64,000 nucleotides of DNA from Hordeum vulgare subsp. vulgare (Eukaryota; Streptophyta; Magnoliopsida; Poales; Poaceae): contig NC_058524.1 in NCBI RefSeq assembly GCF_904849725.1, forward strand, positions 489,311,763-489,375,762, given 5' to 3'. How positions within the stretch are numbered: position 1 is the first letter of the stretch; each line of letters opens with the position of its first letter. Made by a program: the position numbers and the translations under genes. Under the pieces are notes generated by a model. The model saw only the letters and a list, made by a program, of their open reading frames with translations. It made no database searches and had not been told where the DNA came from. Of this stretch, positions 1 to 10,834 are shown in pieces.

Positions 1-776
1 CCAATAAACACCAGCATTGCCGAAACGATCGAAGGCACAAAGAAACGTTCAACAAACTGAAGACATGACATCAACACCATCAACCTCAAGTAATATCCAC
101 CTACAATTCTTTATTTGTCTATATGCATTTTTTATTCTGAACCGAATATTGCTTATAATCGTCTATGTCAAAATTCTTCTGATAATGAACTATAAAGCAC
201 CTTTTCTATTCATCTTGATCCTACAATGACAGTAATGTGAAATATACAAAAAGAGCAACACTTCGAATAATTAATGACTTATTGTGCCTTTTAATGTAAA
301 AAATATTCATATCCAGGTCTAATATATGTGACACCTCTATTATTAGTTTCTTCATATCTCCAAATGCACATACATATCTGCAATGGAAAAACACTATCAA
401 GTACAAGATAAATCATATAAGACAGTGTATTAAAAAAACTCTATACGTCGGTGACGAAATCACATTCGCAGAGATGAGAGTCCAACATTTGTCAACTCCA
501 GGAGATAACAATACAAAAAGAAAGAAATAACAACCTATAAACTCAAGGAAAACAAAGCAGACAAGGACTGCGGAGGGAAGAAGAAATACCAACACAAAGG
601 CTCCTAAACAACTGAGGAAAGATAATGTTGAAGAACGTAACAAATTTAAGCATACAAGAAGCGAAAGCAACAAGAATGACATTAGAATCAATGTTGGAGA
701 AAACAGAAGAATCACAACCGTGACAAGGAGGGTCCAGGGGCCCCCTTTCAAGAGAAAATTTTCAAGGATGTGATCC
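1..776 (+). pseudogene. Probable N-terminal part of a decayed Helitron replicase gene
   Basis: This is the left flank of the Copia insertion. A short reading frame starts at 17 (MPKRSKAQRNVQQ), a basic start like those of plant Helitron proteins, but it soon runs into AT-rich non-coding sequence. From about 447 to 770 a second plus-strand reading is strongly lysine- and arginine-rich and has only a few stops. The Helitron replicase is clearly recognisable only on the far side of the Copia element (9554 onward). The assignment here therefore rests on position and composition, not on a diagnostic motif. No Helitron 5' terminus is visible, so it lies outside the window if it exists. The minus-strand frame over 413-751 is taken to be a shadow of this reading. 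Confidence 0.35.
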
Positions 777-2523
777 TGGTGGAAATATGCCCTAGAGGCA
801 ATACTAAAATGGTTATTATAATATTTCCTTGTTCATGATAATCTGTTCATGCTATAATTGTATTAACAAGAAACAGTAATACATGTGTGAATAAATAGAT
901 CACAATGTGTCCCTAGCAAGCCTCTAGTTCGCTAGCTCGTTAGTCAATAGATAATCATGGTTTCCTGGTCATGGGCACTAGATGTCATTGATAACGGGAT
1001 CACATCATTGAGAGAATGATGCGATGGACAAGACCCAATCCTAAGCGTAGCACTAGATCGTATTGTTCGTATGCTAAGGCTTTTCTAATCTCAAGTGTCT
1101 TTTCCTTCGATCGTGAGATTGTGCAACTCCTGGATACCGTAGGAGTGCTTTGGGTGTATCAAACGTCACAACGTAACGGGTACCTCTAAAAGTGTCTGTT
1201 GGGTTGGTACGAATCGAGATCGGGATTTGTCACTCCGTGTGACGGAGAGGTATCTCTGGGTCCACTCGGTAGAACATCATCATGAGCTCAATGTGACCAA
1301 GGAGATAGTCACACGATGACGTGCTACAGAACGAGTAAAGAGACTTACCGGTAACGAGATTGAACAAGGTATAGGTATACCGACGATCGAATCTCGGGCA
1401 AGTTCTATACCGACAGACAAAGGGAATTGTATACAGGATTGATTGAATCCTTGACATCATGGTTCATCCGATGAGATCATCGTGGAGGATGTGGGAGCCA
1501 CCATGGGTATCCAGACCCTGCTGATGGTTATTGGCCGGAGAGGTGTCTCGGTCATGTCTGTCTGCCTCCCGAACCCGTAGGGTCTACACACTTAAGGTTC
1601 GATGACACTAGGGTTATAGGGAATTGTTATACGAGGATATAGAAAGTTCTTCGGAGTCCCAGATGAGATTCTGGATGTCACGAGGAGCTCCGGAATGGTC
1701 CGAGGTAAAGATTGATATATAGGACGGATGGTTTCGGACACCGGAGGTGTTTCGGGCAAAACCGGTAACGTACCGGGACCACCAGGACCACCAGAGGTGG
1801 CCCCGGGGGTCCACCGGAAGGGGGCTACGACCCCGGGAGGCTAGATGGGCCAAGTGTGGGAGGGAACCAGCCCCTAGGTGGGCTAGTGCGCCCCCCACAC
1901 TCAGCCCAAGGCGGAGGAGGTGGAGAGGGGGAAACCCTAGGCGCTGGTGAACCTAAGGCCCACCTAGGGGTTCGCCACCCCTCTCCCTTGCCCTCGCCGC
2001 CGGACCTCCCATCTGGGGGGGGGGGCTGCCGCACCACCTAGGGTGGGAACCCTAGGGGTGGCACCCCCTCCCCTCCTCCTATATATAGTAGGCACTTTTG
2101 GGCTTTTGCAGCGACAGTTTTCCCTCTCCCGCGGCGCAGCCCTGCTCTTCTTTCTCCTCCTCTCTGCCGGTGGTTGGTGAAGCCCTGCCGGGAGACATCG
2201 TCTCTCCATCGACCCCACGCCGTCGTGCTGCTGGAGATCTTCCCCAACCTCTCCCTCCTCCTTGCAGGATCAAGGTGCGGGAGACGTCACCGGGCTGCAC
2301 GTGTGTTGAACGCGAAGGTGCCGTAGTTCGGCACTAGATCGGAATCACACCGCGATCCGAATCGCCGCGAGTACGACTTTATCAACCGTGTTCTAGTAAC
2401 GCTTCTTCTTAGCAATCTTCAAAGGTATGAAGATGCACTCACCCCTCTATCGTTGCTGGTCTCTCCATAGGAAGATCTGAATATGCGTAGGAAATTTTTG
2501 AATTTATGCTACGTTACCCAACA
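777..2523 (+). repeat. 5' LTR of the Angela-type Copia element
   Basis: The LTR runs from TGGTGGAAAT (the 3' LTR has TGTTGGAAAT, so base 3 is mutated) to ACCCAACA. Compared with the 3' LTR it lacks a short block near 1177 and keeps a few bases near 1507 that the 3' LTR has lost. These differences and scattered substitutions show the insertion is not recent. A TATATATAG stretch near 2082 could be the LTR promoter. Short GC-rich frames at 1747-2337 on both strands are not genes. Confidence 0.93.
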
Positions 2524-2524
2524 G

Positions 2525-2540
2525 TGGCATCCGAGCCAGG
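2525..2540 (+). promoter_or_regulatory. Primer-binding site of the Copia element
   Basis: One base after the LTR the sequence TGGCATCCGAGCCAGG resembles the usual TGGTATCAGAGC complement of the initiator tRNA-Met 3' end, with two substitutions. It would prime minus-strand DNA synthesis. Confidence 0.85.
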
Positions 2541-3764
2541 TTTTCTATGCGTAGATTCTATGCACGAGTAGAACACAAAAGGTTGTCGGCGATGATTTTT
2601 CAATTGCTTGCCGCTACTAGTCTTATTATTTTCCGACGGTATTGTGGGATGAAGCGGCCCGAACCGACCTTACACGTACGCTTACGTGAGACTGGTTCCA
2701 CCGACAGACATGCACACCGTGCATAAAGGTGGCTCGATTGGATTTGATGAAAAGGGTCCTTACGAAGGGTAAATAGCTTTGGCATATCATCGTTGTGGCT
2801 GTCACATAGGTAAGAAGGCGTTCTTGCTAGAAACCCAAATCAGCCACGTAAAACTTGCAACAACAATTAGAGGACGTCTAACTTGTTTTTGCACGGTTTG
2901 ACATGTGATGTGATATGGACAAAGTTGTGATGTTGCATGTAAGATGTATGAGATGATCATGTTATTGTAATAGGTTTCATGACTTGCATGTCGATGAGTA
3001 TGACAACCGGCAGGAGCCATAGGAGTTGTCTTAATTTATTGTATGAGATGCAACGCCATGTGCTTACTACTTTTACTTCATTGCTAACGGTTAGTTATAG
3101 TAGTAGTGATAGTAGTAGTTGGCGTGACGACTTCACGAAGACACGATGATGGAGAAAATGATGATGGAGATCATGGTGTCACACCGGTGACAATGATGGT
3201 CATGCGATGCCTGAAGATGGAGATCGAAAGAGCAAAGATGATAATGGCCATATCATGTCACTATATGATTGCATTGTGATGTTTATCATGTTTTAATCTT
3301 ATTGCTTAGAACGACGGTAGCATAATAAGATGATCCCTCTTAAAATTTCGAGAACGTATTCCCCTAAGTGTGCATCGCTACGAAGGATCGTTGTCTCAAA
3401 GCACCACGTGATGATCGGGTGTGATAGATTCTAACGTTCGCATACAACGGGTGTAAGCCAGATTTACACACGCGAAACACCTAGGTTGACTCGACGAGCT
3501 TAGCATGTACAGACATGACCTCGAATACAAGAGACCAAAAGGTCGAACATGAGTCGTATGGTTGAATACGATCAACATGAAGTTGCTCACCATGGTGACT
3601 AGTTCGTCTCACGTGATGATCGGACACGGGTTAGTCAACATGGATCATGTATCACTTAGATGACTAGAGGGATGTCGATTTAAGTGGGAGTTCATACTTA
3701 ATTTGATTAAATGAACTTAATTGTCATGAACTTAGTCTAAAAGTTGTCTTTATAAATATTGTAG
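2541..3764 (+). other. Untranslated leader of the Copia element
   Basis: This is a 1.2-kb stretch between the primer-binding site and the gag start. Long leaders are normal in BARE1/Angela elements and hold dimerisation and packaging signals. I see no coding frame here and no boundary that would suggest a nested insertion. Confidence 0.7.
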
Positions 3765-4661
3765 ATGGCCAATGTCAACCTCAATTTCAACGCATTACTA
3801 GAGAAAAGCAAGCTGAAAGATGATGGTAGAAACTATGCGGACTGGGTTCGCAACTTGAAGCTCATCCTTGAAGCAGCTAAAAAGGCTTATGTCCTTGATG
3901 CGCCGCTAGGTGACCCTCCCGCTCCCGCAGCAGCCCAGGACATTCTGAACGTCTGGCAAACACGGAGTGATGACTACTCTCTGGTTAGGTGTGGCATGTT
4001 ATACAGTTTAGAAACGGGGCACCAAAGGCGTTTTGAGCAACACGATGCATATGAGATGTTCCAAGAGCTGAAGCTAGTTTTTCAAGCTCATGCCCGTGTC
4101 GAGAGATATGAAGTCTCCGATAAGTTCTTTAGCTGTAAGATGGAGGAGAACAGTTCTGTCAGTGAGCACATACTCAAAATGTCTGGGTTACACGGTCGTC
4201 TGACTTCACTTGGAGTCGAACTTCCGGATGATGCTATAATTGACAGAATCCTCGAGTCTCTCCCACCAAGCTACAAAGGTTTTGTGCTGAACTACAACAT
4301 GCAAGGGATGGAGAAAACCATTCCCGAGTTGTACTCGATGCTCAAGTCTGCAGAAGTAGAAATCAAGAAAGAGCATCAAGTGTTGATGGTCAACAAGACC
4401 ACTAGTTTCAAGAAGGGCAAGGGTAAGAAGAACTTCAAGAAAGACGGCAAAGCCGTTGCTGCGCCCGGTAAGCCAGATGTCGGGAAGAAGAAAAAGAATG
4501 GACCCAAGCCTGAGACTGAGTGCTTCTATTGCAAGGGAAAGGGTCGCTGGAAGCGGAACTGCCCCAAATACTTAGCGGACAAGAAGGCCGACAACGTTAA
4601 AGGTATATGTGATATACATGTTATTGATGTGTACCTTACCAACGCTCGTAGTAGCTCCTAG
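3765..4661 (+). pseudogene. gag: Copia gag (nucleocapsid) region, ended by a premature stop
   Basis: This is the start of the Copia polyprotein, 298 codons from ATG to an in-frame TAG. The N-terminal part has the UBN2-type gag core (DGRNYADWVRNLKLILEAA near residue 20). A lysine-rich stretch follows, then a CCHC zinc knuckle near residue 260. In the knuckle the expected histidine is replaced (CFYCKGKGRWKRNC has Arg where His belongs), so RNA binding is probably lost. The start was chosen because the ATG follows the leader directly and begins the conserved gag core. The TAG lies just before the protease DTG motif in the same frame. The most likely change is TGG to TAG, a G-to-A transition. Confidence 0.9.
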
Positions 4662-5786
4662 GTATTTGATACAGGTGTTGTTGCTCACATTTGCAACTCA
4701 AAGCAGGAACTGCGGAATAAGAGGAGACTGGCCAAGGACGAGGTGACGATGCGCGTCGGCAATGGCTCCAAGGTCGATGTGATCGCCGTCGGCTCGCTAC
4801 CTCTACATCTACCGTCGGGATTAGTTTTGAACCTTAATAATTGTTATTTAGTACCAGCTTTGAGCATGAATATTTTATCAGGGTCTTGCTTAATGCGAGA
4901 TGGCTACTCATTTAAGTCAGAAAATAATGGTTGTTCTATTTATATGAGTGACATGTTTTATGGTCATGCTCCGCTGGTGAATGGTTTATTCTTGATGAAT
5001 CTCGATCGTGATGTTACCCATATTCATAGTGTGAGTACCAAAAGATGTAAAGTTTATAATGATAGTCCCACATACTTGTGGCACTGCCGCCTTGGTCATA
5101 TCGGAGTTAAGCGCATGAAGAAGCTCCATACTGAGGGACCATTAGACTCTCTTGACTTTGAATCATTTGACACATGGGAACCGTGCCTCATGGGCAAGAT
5201 GACTAAGACTCCATTCTCAGGAATAATGGAGAGAGCAACCGACTTATTGGAAATAATACATACTGATGTGTGTGGTCCAATGAACGTTGAAGCTCGCGGT
5301 GGCTATCGTTATGTTCTCACTCTCACCGATGATTTGAGTAGGTATGGGTATATCTACTTGATGAAGCACAAATCTGAGACATTTGAAAAGTTCAAGGAAT
5401 TTCAGAGTGAGGTCGAGAATCAACGTGACAGAAAAATTAAGTGTCTACGATCTGATCGTGGAGGAGAATATTTGAGTCACGAGTTTGGCACACACCTAAG
5501 GAAGTGTGGAATCGTTTCACAACTAACGCCGCCTGGCACACCGCAACGCAACAGAGTGTCTGAACGTCGTAATCGCACTTTATTAGATATGTTACGATCT
5601 ATGATGTCTCTTACCGACTTACCGCTATCATTTTGGGGATACACATTAGAAACTGCAGCATTCACTTTAAATAGGGCACCGTCTAAATCCGTTGAGACGA
5701 CACCGTATGAACTATGGTTTGGTAAGAAACCTAAGTTGTCGTTTCTTAAAGTTTGTGGCTGCAATGCTTATGTGAAGAAACTTTGA
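4662..5786 (+). pseudogene. pol: Copia protease and integrase region
   Basis: This continues the gag frame after the stop. The aspartic protease motif is FDTGVVAHICN (4665 onward). The integrase zinc-binding part has the HxxxxH pair in WHCRLGHIG, but the first cysteine of the CxxC is changed (WEPCLMGK has Trp where Cys is usual). The catalytic core shows the first two Asp residues in HTDVCGPM and LTDDLSRYG, and the Glu in VSERRNR. A glycine before it is changed to arginine (QRNRVSERR). The frame ends at a TGA where an arginine codon is expected (CGA to TGA). Integrase would insert the cDNA; the damaged zinc site and the stop make this copy inactive. Confidence 0.88.
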
Positions 5787-6464
5787 CCAGAAAAGCTCGA
5801 ACCCAAAGCAGAGAAATGCGTATTCATAGGATACCCTAAGGAAACTATTGGGTATACCATCTATCTTAGATCCGAAGGTAAAACCTTTGTTGCCAAGAAC
5901 GGATCCTTTCTAGAGAAAGAGTTTCTCTCAAAAGAAGTAAGTGGGAGGAAGGTAGAACTTGATGAGGTAATTACACCCCCTCTCGAACAGGATAGTAGCG
6001 CAGCGCGGGAAGTTGTTCCTGTGGCGCCTACACCAACTGAAGAGGAAGTTAATGATAATGATCATGAAGCTTCAGATCAAGTTACTACCGAACCTCGAAG
6101 GTCCACAAGGGTACGCTCCGCACCAGAGTGGTACGGCAACCCTATAATGGAAATCATGTTGTTAGACAACGGTGAACCTTCGAACTATGAAGAAGCGATG
6201 GCGGGCCCGGATTCCAACAAATGGCTTGAAGCTATGAAATCCGAGATAGGATCCATGTATGAGAACAAAGTATGGACTTTGGTGGACTTGCCCGATGATC
6301 GGTGAGCCATAGAAAATAAATGGATCTTCAAGAACAAGACTGATGCAAACGGTAATGTAACCGTTTATAAAGCTCGACTTGTCGCAAAGGGTTTTCGACA
6401 AATTCAAGGGATTGACTATGAAGAGACTTTCTCTCCCGTAGAAAAGTTGAAATTAGTCTGAATC
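5787..6464 (+). pseudogene. pol: Copia integrase C-terminus and reverse transcriptase start
   Basis: The same frame goes on after the TGA with the integrase C-terminal GKxxK-type part and an acidic linker. The start of the Copia reverse transcriptase follows (NYEEAMAGPDSNKWLEAMKS near 6177). Two more in-frame TGA codons fall at 6303-6305 and 6459-6461, both where arginine codons are usual. Three of the internal stops in this element are therefore explained by CGA to TGA changes at CpG sites. Confidence 0.85.
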
Positions 6465-7748
6465 ATGTTAGCAATTGCCGCCTTTTACGATTATGAAATT
6501 TGGCAAATGGATGTCAAAACAGCGTTCCTTAACGGGAACCTTAAGGAAGAGTTGTATATGATGCAACCAGAAGGTTTTGTCGACCCTAAGGGTGCTAACA
6601 AAGTGTGCAAGCTCCAGCGCTCCATCTATGGGCTGGTGCAAGCATCTCGGAGTTGGAACATTCGCTTTAATGAGGTGATTAAAGCGTTTGGGTTCATACA
6701 TGTTTACGGAGAAGCCTGTCTGTACAAGAAAGTGAGTGGGAGCTATGTAGCTTTCCTCATAGAGTATGTGGATGACATATTATTGATGGGGAACAATATA
6801 GAGATGTTGGAGAGCATAAAGGCCTATTTGAACAAGAGTTTTTCAATGAAGGACCTTGGAGAAGCTCCATACATATTAGGCATCAAGATCTATAGAGATA
6901 GATCGAGATGCCTCATAGGTCTTTCGCAATGTACATACCTTGACAAGATATTGAAGAAGTTCAATATGGAAAACTCAAAGAAAGGGTTCTTGACAGTTTT
7001 GCAAGGTATGAGATTGAGTAAGACTCAGTCGCCGACCACGGCAGCAGATAGAGAGAAGATGAGTTCTGCCCCCTACGCTTCAGGCGTAGGTTCTCTTATG
7101 TATGCCATGTTGTGTACCAGACCTGATATAAACCTTGCCATAAGTTTGGTAGGGAGGTACCAAAGTGATCCCGGTATGGAACACTGGACAGCGGTCAAGA
7201 ATATCCTTAAGTACCTCAAAAAGACTAAGGAAATGTTTCTTGTTTATGGAGGTGACGAAGAGCTCGTCATAAAGGGTTACATCGACGCTAGCTTCGACAC
7301 AAATCCGGATGACTCTAAGTCACAGACCGGATACGTAGATGTTTTAAATGGTGGGGCAGTGAGCTGGTGCAGCAGCAAGCAAGAAGTCGTGGCAGCATCT
7401 ACATGTGAAGAAGAGTACATAGCTGCTTCAGAAGCGGCTCATGAAGGAATTTGGATGAAGGAGCTCATCACCGACCTTGGAGTGGTTCCAAGCGTGTCGG
7501 GTCCAATGACACTCTTCTGTGATAACACTGGGGCCATTGCCATAGCCAAGGACCCCAGGTTTCACTGGAAGACGAAGCACATAAAACGTCGCTACAACTC
7601 CATCCAGGACCATGTCTAGAGTGGAGTGATGGAGATTTGTAAAGTACATACGGATCTGAATGTTGCAGACCCGTTGACTAAACCTCTTCCACGAGCAAAA
7701 CATGATCAACACGATAATGCTATGGGTGTCCGATACATCACAATGTAA
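6465..7748 (+). pseudogene. pol: Copia reverse transcriptase and RNase H
   Basis: An open stretch of 384 codons, still in the gag frame, covers most of the reverse transcriptase. It includes the WQMDVKTAFLNG motif, the LQRSIYGLVQASRSWN region and the catalytic YVDDILLMG box. The RNase H follows with the Asp-containing GYIDASFDTNPDD stretch, SKQEVVAASTCEEEYIAAS, and a final DNTGAIAIAKDP region. A TAG at 7617-7619 interrupts the last part of RNase H; the reading continues through DPLTKPLP to the end near 7748. The catalytic Asp pair of the reverse transcriptase is intact, so the damage is in the stops and not in the active site. The region ends just before the polypurine tract. Confidence 0.92.
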
Positions 7749-7770
7749 CTAGATTATTGACTCTAGTGCA

Positions 7771-7779
7771 AGTGGGAGA
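7771..7779 (+). promoter_or_regulatory. Polypurine tract of the Copia element
   Basis: AGTGGGAGA lies one base before the TGTTGGAAAT start of the 3' LTR. It is the usual primer for plus-strand DNA synthesis in this family. Confidence 0.85.
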
Positions 7780-7780
7780 C

Positions 7781-9548
7781 TGTTGGAAATATGCCCTAGA
7801 GGCAATAATAAAATGGTTATTATCATATTTCCTTGTTCGTGATAATCGTCTATTGTTCATGCTATAATTGTATTAACAGGAAACAGTAATACATGTGTGA
7901 ATAAATAGATCACAATGTGTCCATAGCAAGCCTCTAGTTGGCTAGCTCGTTAGTCAATAGATGATCATGGTTTCCTGGTCATGGGCATTAGATGTCATTG
8001 ATAACGGGATCACATCATTGAGAGAATGATGTGATGGACAAGACCCAATCCTAAGCGTAGCACTAGATCATATTGTTCGTATGCTACAGCTTTTCTAAAG
8101 TCAAGTGTCTTTTCCTTCACCGTGAGATTGTGCAACTCCCGGATACCGTAGGAGTGCTTTGGGTGTATCAAACGTCACAACGTAACTGGGTGACTATGAA
8201 GGTCCACTACGGGTACCTCTGAAAGTGTCTGTTGGGTTGGTGCGAATCGAGATCGGGATTTGTCACTCCGTGTGACGGAGAGGTATCTCTGGGCCCACTC
8301 GGTAGAACATCATCATGAGTTCAATGTGACTAAGGAGTTAGTCACACGATGACCTCCTACAGAATTAGTAGAGAGATTTACCGGTAACGAGATTGAACAA
8401 GGTATAGGTATACCGACGATCGAATCTCGGGCAAGTTCTATACCGACAGACAAAGGGAATTGTATACGGGATTGATTGAATCCTTGACATCGTGGTTCAT
8501 CCGATGAGATCATCGTGGAGCATGTGGGAGCCACCATGGGACCCCGCTGATGGTTATTGGCCGGAGAAGTGTCTCGGTCATGTCTGCCTGCCTCCCGAAC
8601 CCGTAGGATCTACACACTTAAGGTTCGATGACGCTAGGGTTATAGGGAATTGTTATACGAGGATATCGAAAGTTGTTTGGAGTTCCGGATGAGATCTCGA
8701 ACGTCACAAGGAGCTCCGGAATGGTCCGGAGGTAAATATTGATATATAGGACGGATGGTTTCGGACACCGGAGGTGTTTCGGGCATCATCGGTAACGTAC
8801 CGGGACCACCAGGACCACCGGAGGTGGCCCCGGGGGTCCACCGGAAGGGGGCAACGACCCCGGGAGGCTAGATGGGCCATGTGCGGGAGGGAACCAGCTC
8901 CTAGGTGGGCTAGTGCGCCCCCACACTCAGCCCAAGGCGTAGGAGGTGGAGAGGGGGGGAAACCCTAGGCGCTGGTGGGCCTAAGGCCCACCTAGGGGTG
9001 CGCCACCCCTCCCCCTTGCCCTGGCCGCCGCACCTCCCATCTGGGGTGCTGCCGCACCACCTAGGGTGGGAACCCTAGGGGTGGCACCCCCCTCCCCTTC
9101 TCCTATATATAGTGGTCACTTTTGGGCTTTTGCAGAGACAGTTTTCCCTCTCCCTCGGCGCAACCCTGCTATTCTTTCTCCTACTCTCTGTCGGTGCTTC
9201 GCGAAGCCCTGCCGGGAGACCTCATCTCTGCATCGACACCACGCCGTCGTGCTACTGGATATCTTCCCCAACCTCTCCCTCCTCCTTGTTCGATCAAGGT
9301 GCGGGAGACGTCACCGGGCTGCACGTGTGTTGAACGCGGAGGTGCCGTAGTTCGGCACTACATCGGAATCACCCAGCGATGTGAATCGCCGCGAGTACGA
9401 CTGCATCAACCGCGTTCTAGTAACGCTTCCGCTTAGCGATCTTCAAAGGTATGAAGATCCACTCACCCCTCTCTCATTGCTGGTCTCTCCATAGGAAGAT
9501 CTGAATATGCGTACGAATTTTTTTGAATTTATGCTACGTTACCCAACA
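7781..9548 (+). repeat. 3' LTR of the Angela-type Copia element
   Basis: The LTR runs from TGTTGGAAAT to ACCCAACA and is 1768 bp long. It aligns over its whole length with 777-2523 with scattered substitutions and small indels. The next five bases (GCTCC) are the right copy of the target-site duplication. Short frames at 9066-9436 lie inside the LTR and are not genes. Confidence 0.95.
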
Positions 9549-9553
9549 GCTCC

Positions 9554-10834
9554 TCCTAAGCTTAAACTCCATGCTATTATCCTAGCCTCTTTAATCTCTC
9601 TAGCTATTTTAGCCCCTCCTTAGATCTTGCTCATGCTCCGCCATTGTCGACAAGTGTTAATAAAAAGGCATGGGACATTGGAAGGCCGACATACAAATGC
9701 CAACATTGCAAAGCATTGCTATGGTGTGAAGAGAGATTAAACTAAAACAAAGAAACTGCGACACCGAGCTTTCAAATATGCCACAAATAGGAAAAATGGA
9801 TATGCCACCACTAAGAGAGCTTCTTAAGAAGCGAAGGGTAGGATTCAGTAACTTTCAAGGAAAATAGAAGGCCATATAACTCAATATTTTCATTCACATC
9901 AATGGGAGGAGTTGTGGAGAAGGAAATAAACACTCGCAAAGAACCTTACATTTTTCGTTTGCACGGACAGAACTACCACCACATTGGAACCCTTTTACCT
10001 GAAGGTAGAGACAATCCTTGGTTCACGCAGTTGTACATCTAATATAACGAAAATGAGGTGGCTAACAGAATAAGTGCTTCAGGATGCAATGCTAAAAAAT
10101 CAACAGTGGAGGCCAACATCATGAGTGAATTGCAAATAATGCTCAACAACAACAACATCCTCGCCAAAACAATCAGAATGGCAAGAGAAACATTCCGAGG
10201 ATACTAACATTACTACACACTTCGGGTAGTGGGCAACATGAACGGCATTCACAATCTTCCATTTGTATATGAAGTTGCAAAATTGGTAGTAAGAGATCCA
10301 ACTGGAGAGAGTGAAGGATGTGACATTGTTGTCTAGTACAAAAATATGGTGCCGCAAAGGATATTAGAGATCACCCAAAATATCATGCCATGCAACATCC
10401 ATTGTTGTTCCCATATGGAGAAGAGGCTTTCAAGATACCATACAACAAAATAAAAGTAGTAGGAAATACGTAATGTTGATGGACAACTATGCATTCTACC
10501 AACAGCAACGTCCTGACGAAGTAATATTAGGTTTAAAGTTTGGACATGTGTCACTGCAATTTTGGGTGGATGTATGCACATGTATCTAGCAAAATAGAGT
10601 AAATTGTATCCGACGCCATTAAGGTAAGAAATTTATAGTGGATTGCGGGATGCAACTGAGCGAGCAAACACGAGAATAGAGCGTGTTGGAAAGGGATAAT
10701 TGTTCCTTCATATTTTATAGGTGGTAGAAGAATCAAGGCACAATACTTACAAGATGCATTTGCAATATGTCGTTGGCTGGATACTCAGACATGTTTATAA
10801 TATTCACATGCAATTGAAAGTGGCCTAAGATCCA
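9554..10834 (+). pseudogene. Helitron replicase N-terminal domain (Helitron_like_N), decayed
   Basis: On the plus strand a broken reading matches the N-terminal region of plant Helitron Rep/helicase proteins. First comes a Cys-rich start (PTYKCQHCKALLWCEER near 9694). The conserved block YNSIFSFTSMGG follows, then FRLHGQNYHHIGTLLPEG and QLYIYNENEVANR (9880-10070). Further on are VVRDPTGESEGCDIVV, KYHAMQHPLLFPYGEEAF and FGHVSLQFWVDVCTCI. The reading ends with GGRRRIKAQYLQDAFAICRW and FTCN followed by KWPKI. Several stops and frameshifts are present. In an intact Helitron this protein nicks and unwinds DNA for rolling-circle transposition. The reading is cut at 10834 by a Gypsy-like insertion and resumes at 22023. 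Confidence 0.82.

Larger units (their letters stand above)
777..9548 (+). mobile_element. Copia LTR retrotransposon, Angela/WIS/BARE1 type
   Basis: This is an 8.8-kb element with two LTRs of about 1.75 kb, a primer-binding site after the first LTR, a polypurine tract before the second, and domains in Copia order (gag, protease, integrase, reverse transcriptase, RNase H). The five bases before it (GATCC) and after it (GCTCC) match at four of five positions, so they are a slightly decayed target-site duplication. The LTR start is that of the abundant Triticeae Angela/WIS/BARE1 group. The polyprotein stays in one frame but carries several nonsense codons, so this copy cannot make its own proteins. 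It sits inside a Helitron pseudogene on the same strand. Confidence 0.93.

Noticed and set aside
413..751. Minus-strand frame of 112 codons, Leu/Phe-rich
   Set aside because: It looks like the shadow of a lysine-rich plus-strand reading in the probable Helitron N-terminal region.
1747..2337. Overlapping GC-rich frames
   Set aside because: They are inside the 5' LTR of the Angela-type element and recur, altered, in the 3' LTR.
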